Assembly: GCA_029907045.1 (NCBI GenBank)
Contig: JARYMR010000105.1
Location: 1 to 5,006 of the forward strand
Direction: 5' to 3'
Length of the DNA: 5,006 bases
DNA from: Candidatus Bathyarchaeota archaeon
Lineage (GTDB): Archaea > Thermoproteota > Bathyarchaeia > Bathyarchaeales > UBA233
The notes under the pieces were generated by a model that saw only the letters and a list, made by a program, of their open reading frames with translations, did not search any database and was not told the DNA's origin. Of this stretch, positions 1 through 3,838 are shown piece by piece (position 1 is the first letter of the stretch; the number at the start of each line of letters is the position of its first letter). Position numbers and translations under genes: made by a program.

Positions 1-81
1 GGAAGCCTTATAACTTTCTTGATTGTTGCCTTTGTCATCTTCCTGCTTGTGAAAATAACCAAAAAGTGGGGCATAGAATAG
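1..81 (+). CDS. mscL: Large-conductance mechanosensitive channel MscL, C-terminal end (5' part outside window)
   Basis: The frame is open from base 1 to a TAG at 79-81 and gives 26 residues. They contain the block FLIVAFVIFLLVK, which closely matches the second transmembrane helix of MscL, followed by a short charged tail (ITKKWGIE). In the MscL family this helix faces the lipid around the pentameric pore, which opens under membrane tension to release solutes during osmotic downshock. The tail after the helix is short, as in many archaeal MscL proteins, and lacks the long C-terminal helical bundle of the E. coli protein. The stop lies four bases from the stop of the convergent RHH gene. The first part of the gene lies left of the window, so only the helix and tail can be judged. 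Confidence 0.8.
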   Translation, partial: GSLITFLIVAFVIFLLVKITKKWGIE

Positions 82-85
82 CAAA

Positions 86-271
86 TTAAAGTTTGGAAAC
101 GCTCCTGATTTTCCGCATTTCAAAAGTTTCCGTGTCCTCGTTTTTTATGTAGGCTTTTAGTCCAAGTCTTATTAGGTGTTCTATGAAGGTGCTGCGTTTT
201 TCTCTGCCTCTGAGTTCTTCTATTTCTTTTAGGAGTTTTGAGTCTATTGTTAGGCCAATGTGGTGCTTCAT
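86..271 (-). CDS. Small ribbon-helix-helix (CopG/Arc-type) DNA-binding protein, 61 aa
   Basis: The 61-residue product reads as a minimal RHH protein. Residues 1-9 (MKHHIGLTI) form the N-terminal beta strand that would insert in the DNA major groove. Residues 11-25 (SKLLKEIEELRGREK) form helix A, and residues 27-44 (STFIEHLIRLGLKAYIKN), beginning with the usual Ser/Thr cap, form helix B. A polar tail follows. The family binds DNA as dimers and often represses its own promoter; some members are antitoxins. I start at the ATG at 269-271 because GAGG (minus strand of 279-282) lies seven bases upstream; the frame stays open to 394, but that extension has no RHH character. No toxin-like gene is adjacent. 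The gene is divergent from the triple-RHH gene at 362 and convergent with mscL, four bases apart. Confidence 0.8.
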   Translation of the reverse strand: MKHHIGLTIDSKLLKEIEELRGREKRSTFIEHLIRLGLKAYIKNEDTETFEMRKIRSVSKL

Positions 272-278
272 TTTTATG

Positions 279-282
279 CCTC
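279..282 (-). promoter_or_regulatory. Ribosome binding site GAGG for the 61-aa RHH gene
   Basis: The minus strand reads GAGG here, seven bases before the ATG at 269-271. It decides the start in favour of the 61-residue RHH protein over the 102-residue reading of the same frame. Confidence 0.6.
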
Positions 283-291
283 GTGTATTTT

Positions 292-306
292 GTATATTTA
301 TTATAC
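292..306. promoter_or_regulatory. Inverted repeat GTATA-N5-TATAC, candidate RHH operator/promoter element
   Basis: A perfect 5-bp inverted repeat with a 5-bp AT-only spacer lies 21 bases upstream of the minus-strand RHH start and 56 bases upstream of the divergent triple-RHH start. RHH dimers usually bind short inverted repeats, and the site overlaps TATA-like sequence (AATAAATATA on the minus strand), so binding there could block transcription. An operator role is inference. In AT-rich DNA a short palindrome of this size can occur by chance. Confidence 0.35.
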
Positions 307-335
307 CAAAAAGCTTTATTAGTCTTATCCCACAA

Positions 336-343
336 GTTATACT
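336..343 (+). promoter_or_regulatory. TATA-like box for the triple-RHH gene (possibly leaderless)
   Basis: GTTATACT is centred about 23 bases before the ATG at 362. Archaeal transcription starts about 25 bases after the TATA centre, so the transcript would begin at or near the start codon. That agrees with the absence of any ribosome binding site before 362. The match to the TATA consensus is only moderate. Confidence 0.3.
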
Positions 344-361
344 TTGGCGAAGTGTGTTTAA

Positions 362-805
362 ATGAAGACTTTGAGGATTTCGGATGATGCCCACCAGAAG
401 TTGACGGCTCTGCTTGGCGAGTTAACGGCTCAAACAATGAAGATGCAAACTTATACAGACGCCATAGAAAGCCTTCTTTCTCAGTCTGTGATTTTGCCGC
501 CTGAACTTCTCAACGAAATTGAAAGTTTTATTGAAAAGAACAGGCATTTGGGTTTCACTACACGGGAGGAGTTTATTAGAGATGCTGTGCGTTGGAGGCT
601 CCGCTTTTTGAGGGAAGATTATGAGTATATTGAGATTCCAAGGGATGAATGCGAAAAGGTTCAGCAGGCGATTAGGGATATGGATTTGCCCTTTTTGAGC
701 GTGAACGAGTTTGTGGAGCAGCAAGTTAAGAGTTTGTTGGAAAAATATGCTGAATATAGTAAACAGAAGGAGGCTTATGAGAAAAGGAGCCGAAAAAGGG
801 AATAG
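362..805 (+). CDS. Triple ribbon-helix-helix-like protein, 147 aa
   Basis: The product appears to hold three consecutive units with the order strand, helix, turn, helix. Unit 1 covers residues 2-41: strand KTLRIS, then helices through about 41, with T32 at the second-helix cap. Unit 2 covers 42-83: strand SVILP, PELLNEIESFIEK as helix A, then TTREEFIRDAVRWRLR. Unit 3 covers 87-129: strand EYIEIP, then RDECEKVQQAIRD and SVNEFVEQQVKSLLEKY. Each second helix starts with Thr or Ser followed by an acidic or polar residue and an aromatic or aliphatic one, as in CopG/NikR-like RHH domains. The tail (130-147) is highly charged. RHH folds need two chains to make the beta ribbon, so three units on one chain is unusual. 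The likely role is a DNA-binding regulator, perhaps acting on its own divergent promoter. Unit 2 is the most convincing; units 1 and 3 rest on pattern alone. No ribosome binding site is visible. Confidence 0.7.
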   Translation: MKTLRISDDAHQKLTALLGELTAQTMKMQTYTDAIESLLSQSVILPPELLNEIESFIEKNRHLGFTTREEFIRDAVRWRLRFLREDYEYIEIPRDECEKVQQAIRDMDLPFLSVNEFVEQQVKSLLEKYAEYSKQKEAYEKRSRKRE

Positions 806-809
806 CCAA

Positions 810-825
810 AATTATTTTTTGTTTT
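810..825 (+). terminator. T-rich terminator after the triple-RHH gene
   Basis: Five bases after the TAG stop at 803-805 the plus strand runs ATTATTTTTTGTTTT. Archaeal transcription commonly ends at such T tracts without a hairpin. The tract lies within the last codons of the convergent membrane-protein gene. On the other strand, CCTTTTT at 794-800 and TTTTGG at 805-810 could serve that gene. Confidence 0.45.
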
Positions 826-1051
826 CATAGCTTCTAAGTTGAGTTTCGATTGGTGTGAGCGCCTTTTTTATGCTTATGTGGATTATTAGGCTTGTTAGGA
901 TTATTATGCCCGTTAGGATTGAGTATATTGCGAGGGTTACTAGTTGTTTTTTTATGTTTTCGTCTAGGGATTGGAAGGATAGGAAGGAGAAGTAGAAGGT
1001 TAAGAATATGCAAAGCGTGAGAATGGCTATGGCTGCGGATTCCACTTTCAA
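812..1051 (-). CDS. Small two-helix membrane protein, 79 aa, unknown function
   Basis: The product has two hydrophobic stretches, about residues 6-28 (AIAILTLCIFLTFYFSFLSF region) and 39-61 (LVTLAIYSILTGIIILTSLI region). They are separated by a short polar loop (QSLDENIKKQ) and followed by a charged tail ending in ENKK. This fits a small membrane hairpin; I recognise no family. The start is a TTG at 1049-1051. GGAG lies 12 bases upstream on the minus strand (minus strand of 1064-1067), and a good TATA box lies about 23 bases upstream. A GTG two codons in (1043-1045) is an alternative. The gene converges on the triple-RHH gene, six bases between stop codons. Composition and the clean hydrophobic pattern favour a real gene over a shadow frame. 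Confidence 0.65.
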   Translation of the reverse strand: MKVESAAIAILTLCIFLTFYFSFLSFQSLDENIKKQLVTLAIYSILTGIIILTSLIIHISIKKALTPIETQLRSYENKK

Positions 1052-1069
1052 TTAGCACACTTACTCCAA

Positions 1070-1077
1070 TATTTAAA
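1070..1077 (-). promoter_or_regulatory. TATA box (TTTAAATA) for the 79-aa membrane protein
   Basis: The minus strand reads TTTTAAATATTGG here, a close match to the archaeal TATA consensus. Its centre is about 23 bases before the TTG start at 1051, so the transcript would begin close to the start codon. This suggests a very short leader, or a start slightly downstream such as the GTG at 1043-1045. Confidence 0.5.
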
Positions 1078-1136
1078 ACATAGCTATGCGTAATCAAAAG
1101 ACTTTATGGATTCAAAATTCTTAGGCTAAGTAAATG

Positions 1137-1154
1137 TTTGCGGTTAAGCGCAAA
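1137..1154. repeat. Perfect 6-bp hairpin TTTGCG-GTTAAG-CGCAAA in the divergent intergenic region
   Basis: The arms at 1137-1142 and 1149-1154 are perfectly complementary with a 6-base loop. The site lies between the divergent membrane-protein gene and the cysteine-rich gene, just upstream of the AT-rich promoter of the latter. It could be an operator or chance; no protein partner can be named. Confidence 0.3.
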
Positions 1155-1172
1155 ATAAAAGTGTGTGCGCCA

Positions 1173-1184
1173 TTATATTATATT
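1173..1184 (+). promoter_or_regulatory. TATA-like element before the cysteine-rich gene and nucleotidyltransferase
   Basis: TTATATTATATT is centred about 23 bases before the GTG at 1201 and would place transcription near that codon. An alternative box at 1152-1161 (AAAATAAAAG) would start the transcript near 1182 and would include the GTGAT ribosome binding site. Either would serve both downstream genes as one transcript. Confidence 0.35.
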
Positions 1185-1200
1185 GGAATGTGATTTTGAA

Positions 1201-1308
1201 GTGAGTAAGCCGAAACTTTTTGACAGACCAGAATGCAAGAATTGCGCCTTTAAGGGTGGAAGCTACTGCTGGAACCAATGCCCATACAACATTTGGCGAA
1301 GACCATAA
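1201..1308 (+). CDS. Four-cysteine mini-protein (putative zinc knuckle), 35 aa
   Basis: A frame from GTG 1201 to TAA 1306-1308 encodes 35 residues with cysteines at 12, 15, 23 and 27, a CxxC-x7-CxxxC pattern. Residues 11-20 (ECKNCAFKGG) and 22-29 (YCWNQCPY) show the aromatic, Gly, Pro and Asn residues often seen around small zinc or iron-sulfur sites. The start is supported by GTGAT at 1190-1194, six bases upstream, which matches the archaeal anti-Shine-Dalgarno. The frame is also open back to 1159, with another GTG at 1165. The nucleotidyltransferase frame is open through the same bases from TTG 1220, but its translation there (residues 1-42) looks unstructured and lacks any domain, so I assign this stretch to the cysteine frame. 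It probably shares a transcript with the nucleotidyltransferase, whose ATG is 37 bases after the stop. Metal binding is inferred from the spacing only. Confidence 0.55.
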   Translation: MSKPKLFDRPECKNCAFKGGSYCWNQCPYNIWRRP

Positions 1309-1345
1309 ATGCGCTATTAAACAAAAGGAGTTGGGGCTGTTAGAA

Positions 1346-2176
1346 ATGGTTAGGCTGAAGGGAGAAAACAGAATTAAAATGTTTAGGCAAATTGCTGAAA
1401 GGTTGGTTTCGAAAATTGCTTCTTTTGATGGTGTTTGTGGAATTGTTTTGTTGGGTCGTTTGGTTAGGGGTTTTGCTGATAGGTTTTCAGATTTGGACAT
1501 AACCGTTTTCATTGGCAAGAGGGATGCGCGATTGCGGAGGCGCATTTATAATGTTGGTTTAAGTGAGGCGAAGGCTTCTGGCATTGACATAGACATGGAA
1601 ATTCATTTTATAGAAGATTTTAGGCGTTGGAGGTTTGATGAGGCTGATAGGTGGGAGTTTTCCAGAGCCAAAATAGTCTTCGACCCAGAAGGCGAAGTTA
1701 AACGCATGCTTAAGGAAAAGTTTAGGGTTTCTGAAAGCTTTTGGGTTAGGCGTATTGTGTTTTGTGGTGAATATCTTAAGTGGTATTGTTGCCCGCTTAA
1801 GGAGGGCGTGGGCAGCGTTGCCGAATGTTGGGTTGAGCGGGGTGATTTGGTTTCTGCGCATTATTGCCTAAACTATGCCACTGAATTGTTGGTTAGGATT
1901 GTTTATGCTTTAAACAGGGAGTTTTTGCCAGCGCCAAAATGGAGACTATTCCACTCTTACAATCTAAAGTGGCTTCCAAAAGGCTATAAGAGGCTAATAA
2001 AAGAAGCGATGCGAGTTGAGGAGTTTTCTGTTAAGGATTTCGAGAGAAGATTGTTGGCGGTTAGAAGTTTGTGGCGGGAAATTTTGCCAAAAATAAAGGA
2101 GGAAACTGGGTTAACAACAGAAAAAGTAACTAAATATTATGTGGAAAAAGTGCTACACCAAACCAAATTCCATTAG
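1346..2176 (+). CDS. Nucleotidyltransferase-fold protein with DUF4037-like helical C-terminal domain, 276 aa
   Basis: Numbering is from the ATG at 1346. The N-terminal domain has the DNA polymerase beta-like nucleotidyltransferase pattern: hydrophobic strand GIVLLG (32-37), RGFADRFSDLDITVF (41-55) with paired aspartates D49 and D51, and a likely third acidic strand at IDIDMEIHFI (80-89, D81/D83/E85). FDPEG follows at 112-116. The usual Gly-Ser after the first strand is Gly-Arg (G37-R38). The C-terminal half is helical; its segment LLVRIVYALNREFLPAPKW resembles DUF4037/kanamycin-nucleotidyltransferase-type substrate domains. Such enzymes transfer a nucleotide from NTP to a small molecule, protein or RNA; the substrate cannot be told here. 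The frame is open back to TTG 1220 (318 aa), but that extension overlaps the cysteine-rich gene; GGAG (1327-1330) and GGGG (1333-1336) precede the chosen ATG. ATG 1379 is possible but would trim a helix. Confidence 0.8.
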   Translation: MVRLKGENRIKMFRQIAERLVSKIASFDGVCGIVLLGRLVRGFADRFSDLDITVFIGKRDARLRRRIYNVGLSEAKASGIDIDMEIHFIEDFRRWRFDEADRWEFSRAKIVFDPEGEVKRMLKEKFRVSESFWVRRIVFCGEYLKWYCCPLKEGVGSVAECWVERGDLVSAHYCLNYATELLVRIVYALNREFLPAPKWRLFHSYNLKWLPKGYKRLIKEAMRVEEFSVKDFERRLLAVRSLWREILPKIKEETGLTTEKVTKYYVEKVLHQTKFH

Positions 2177-2201
2177 ACCATAATATTCAAAGAGATAGGC
2201 G

Positions 2202-2369
2202 TTATTTATGCTTGGCTTTAACTTTGCTTGTTATTTGCTCTATTCTTTTCAAGCTTTCAACTATATTGTGAGTTTCTTTGAGCACTGTCTCTTGGTCTTC
2301 TATGCTTAAGCCTTTGAGTATTTGGTCTACTTCTTCATGTATCTGCTTTGCCTTATCGACACTGTTCAC
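2202..2369 (-). CDS. Small helical protein, 55 aa, unknown function
   Basis: A minus-strand frame from GTG (2367-2369) to TAA (2202-2204) encodes 55 residues. They are rich in Glu, Lys, Ile and Gln with heptad-like spacing of hydrophobics (DQILKGLSIEDQETVLKE, then IVESLKRIEQITSKVK), so it is likely a helical hairpin or short coiled coil. I recognise no family. Support for a real gene is good for its size: GGGTGAT, matching the archaeal anti-Shine-Dalgarno, lies four bases before the GTG, and a TATA box lies about 39 bases upstream, which puts the transcript start just ahead of the ribosome binding site. The gene converges on the nucleotidyltransferase, 25 bases apart. Confidence 0.6.
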   Translation of the reverse strand: MNSVDKAKQIHEEVDQILKGLSIEDQETVLKETHNIVESLKRIEQITSKVKAKHK

Positions 2370-2373
2370 CGTA

Positions 2374-2380
2374 ATCACCC
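2374..2380 (-). promoter_or_regulatory. Strong ribosome binding site GGGTGAT for the 55-aa gene
   Basis: The minus strand reads GGGTGAT four bases before the GTG start. It is a long match to the 3' end of archaeal 16S rRNA and defines the start. The TGA stop of an open, startless upstream frame (2375-2377) lies inside it. Confidence 0.6.
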
Positions 2381-2403
2381 TAAAATTATAGTTGATGTGC
2401 CCA

Positions 2404-2412
2404 CTTTTATAG
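2404..2412 (-). promoter_or_regulatory. TATA box (CTATAAAAG) for the 55-aa gene
   Basis: On the minus strand CTATAAAAG is centred about 39 bases before the GTG start. A transcript starting some 25 bases downstream would begin near 2383, leaving just enough leader for the ribosome binding site at 2374-2380. Confidence 0.5.
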
Positions 2413-2522
2413 TTAAGGTAGCAAAGAAAATCTTGTGTTTTTGGTTGTTATTGCTTCTATAAAATTCTTCAGCTTGTTCTGTTAATGTCTCATAACAGAA
2501 GTGGGATGGATATTTGTAGGTG

Positions 2523-2531
2523 TTTTTAATA
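2523..2531 (+). promoter_or_regulatory. TATA-like box (TTTTTAATA) for the methyltransferase gene
   Basis: This AT-rich octamer-like element would start transcription near 2553 and give a leader of about 20 bases that includes AGGA (2560-2563), 11 bases before the TTG start at 2575. Confidence 0.35.
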
Positions 2532-2574
2532 TGTTCTAAACATTAGAATTAAGTATTTTAGGAATAGTTTTATT

Positions 2575-3240
2575 TTGGGGTTGTTGTTGTCAACGTTCAA
2601 GGAGAAATTTAGGTTTGTGTTTAAAGCTTTGGTTACGGCGTTGCTTTTTTCTTTGCAAAGCATAGTTTATGGTGGTTGGGCTATTAGTGTTATGTTCGTT
2701 CCTTTACTGCTCTATTTGATAGGGATTATAACTGATTTTATGCGCGGATACGGTCCTAACCTTGAGAGGGACGTGTATCTAATGCTTTTTGCAAGGGGGT
2801 TTATGGTTGGACGAGTGATCGCTATGGTTGGTTTCGCAATATTTTTAGTTGCGGCATTCGAGTTTTTAAGGGAACGCAAGAAAGCAAGTCTCATCAAAAC
2901 TGGATTATATTCCGTAGTTAGGCATCCGCAATACCTTGGAATCATAATAATAACTATCGGTTTGAATGTTATGGTGTTCACCTTATTTGGCAACCAGCTG
3001 AAGCCCATATGCTTGTGGCTTGTTCAAGTTGCTGGATACATTGGTTTAGCCAAATACGAAGAAAGACGCCTCGAGAAAAAGTTTTCACAACAGTTCCGCA
3101 ACTACAAAAATAACGTTCCATTCATGTTCCCAATAAAAGGCCCATCCAAAATCCCGGAAACCCTATTCACTTTGTTAATCGCCTTTATAATATCATTAGT
3201 ATTTCTAACATTCCCCTTCCACATACTCCGCATACTTTGA
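2575..3240 (+). CDS. Integral membrane methyltransferase, isoprenylcysteine carboxyl methyltransferase (ICMT)/PEMT family, 221 aa
   Basis: The family hallmarks are clear. GLYSVVRHPQYLG occupies residues 110-122, with the RHPxYxG motif that contacts S-adenosylmethionine. A C-terminal segment AKYEERRLEKKF (159-170) is followed by Y177 and VPFMFP (181-186), the second conserved block of ICMT-like enzymes. Hydrophobic segments lie at about 15-32, 36-55, 76-98, 121-138, 145-160 and 195-218, so it is a multi-pass membrane protein with the active site at the membrane face. The family methylates prenylated cysteines, phospholipid headgroups or other lipids; prenylated CaaX proteins are not established for archaea, so the substrate is unknown. 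The start is TTG 2575, with AGGA 11 bases upstream; TTGs at 2581, 2584 and 2587 are alternatives, and no ATG precedes the first helix. It stands alone on its strand. Confidence 0.85.
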   Translation: MGLLLSTFKEKFRFVFKALVTALLFSLQSIVYGGWAISVMFVPLLLYLIGIITDFMRGYGPNLERDVYLMLFARGFMVGRVIAMVGFAIFLVAAFEFLRERKKASLIKTGLYSVVRHPQYLGIIIITIGLNVMVFTLFGNQLKPICLWLVQVAGYIGLAKYEERRLEKKFSQQFRNYKNNVPFMFPIKGPSKIPETLFTLLIAFIISLVFLTFPFHILRIL

Positions 3241-3415
3241 CGACAAAAAACATTAACAACTATGGCAGCGACATCTCAGACTGCGCAAAATATGTCCGAT
3301 GAAATAGCGCAACTTCTCTTACTCATCGTTAAGGGAACATATACCAAACTTTCGATTTACTTTGAAAATCTAGAGGGGAGTAGGTCTCTATTGGCGTGTT
3401 TTTGCGTCAAAAATG
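3241..3415. other. Intergenic stretch without a convincing gene
   Basis: About 175 bases lie between the methyltransferase stop and the stop of the opposing acetyltransferase part. I see a short stem TAGAG (3371-3375)/CTCTA (3386-3390) with a 10-base loop, followed nine bases later by TTTTT (3399-3403); it could end the methyltransferase transcript, though far from its stop. On the minus strand TTTTT (3409-3413) directly follows the TAA at 3416-3418 and may end that transcript. Confidence 0.3.
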
Positions 3416-3838
3416 TTACTTTTTCCAAAATAGGTAAGCTTTTGTTTGTGCCAAAAAACCAAGCGTCTTCAAAGCTTTAGCCAAACCCATCTCGCTAAAC
3501 CCTCTAATCTTCTTCACAAACTCTCCATGCGTTGGATAGGCTCCGCCAGAAGCCATAAGCCTCTTCCTAACAGACCCCTCCCGTTTAGAAAGCTTTTCCA
3601 AAATTTTTACAATTTCAGCCTTCCCAACACGCCTAACCATTAACAAATTCTGTTCCACGCTTCCAAGCATGGCTGGATTAAAACCTAAATTGCAAAGCCT
3701 TTCCAAAGCCCACAAAACCCCTTGGCTCGGCTTGCTTTCAGCAATTTTCTGCATCCCAGCCTTCTCAAAAAATGGGTTATATTTTGCCATGACAGCCAAA
3801 GCCTCAACATAAGGCGTTCCAGCCTTGGCTAATGTTTC
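3416..3838 (-). pseudogene. Downstream (C-terminal) part of the ABC-ATPase/GNAT fusion, out of frame with the rest
   Basis: Read from 3838, this frame gives ETLAKAGTPYVEALAVMAKY followed by NPFFEKAGM. That is the second half of the GNAT fold: the helix after the acetyl-CoA loop, the next strand, and the NPFFEKAGM block that closes GNAT domains. The rest, to TAA 3416-3418, is a basic helical region rich in Lys, Leu and Gly (for example LEKLSKREGSVRKRLM) ending in FWKK. It continues exactly where the upstream part loses similarity, so the two belong to one protein. The only start-like codons near its beginning (TTG 3799, ATG 3790) lie in the middle of the domain without a ribosome binding site, so separate translation is unlikely. 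In the repaired protein this part would contribute about 140 residues. Confidence 0.75.

Larger units (their letters stand above)
2375..2542 (-). other. Startless open frame, possible gene remnant (about 55 codons)
   Basis: Upstream of the 55-aa gene a minus-strand frame stays open from after a TAA (2543-2545) to a TGA (2375-2377). Its translation looks protein-like (for example YPSHFCYETLTEQAEEFYR, then KIFFATLTIKVGTSTIILG) but contains no ATG or TTG, and its only GTG is near the end. An ATG lies just outside it in the neighbouring frame (minus strand of 2545-2547), so a one-base shift could once have linked them. The TGA inside the next gene's ribosome binding site resembles an operon junction. 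It may be a decayed gene or chance openness; the remaining bases to 2574 hold only the promoter of the methyltransferase. Confidence 0.2.

Noticed and set aside
272..394. N-terminal extension of the 61-aa RHH protein from 394
   Set aside because: It covers the shared promoter region and part of the divergent gene, has no RHH character, and GAGG at 279-282 points to the ATG at 271.
812..1097. Second minus-strand frame over the membrane-protein gene (834-1097)
   Set aside because: Its translation is His-, Asn- and Pro-rich low-complexity, typical of a shadow frame; the 79-aa frame has clean membrane segments.
1220..1345. N-terminal extension of the nucleotidyltransferase from TTG 1220 (42 residues)
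   Set aside because: It overlaps the four-cysteine frame, lacks a ribosome binding site and has no recognisable structure. The nucleotidyltransferase domain is complete from ATG 1346.
1346..2176. Nucleotidyltransferase as part of a HEPN-MNT toxin-antitoxin pair
   Set aside because: The C-terminal helical region is fused rather than separate and shows no clear RxxxxxH HEPN motif, and no HEPN gene is adjacent.
3262..3480. Plus-strand 72-codon frame from ATG 3262
   Set aside because: It runs 65 bases into the antisense of the acetyltransferase gene's end, has no ribosome binding site, and its translation shows no domain or consistent pattern. The first 40 residues alone cannot be fully excluded.
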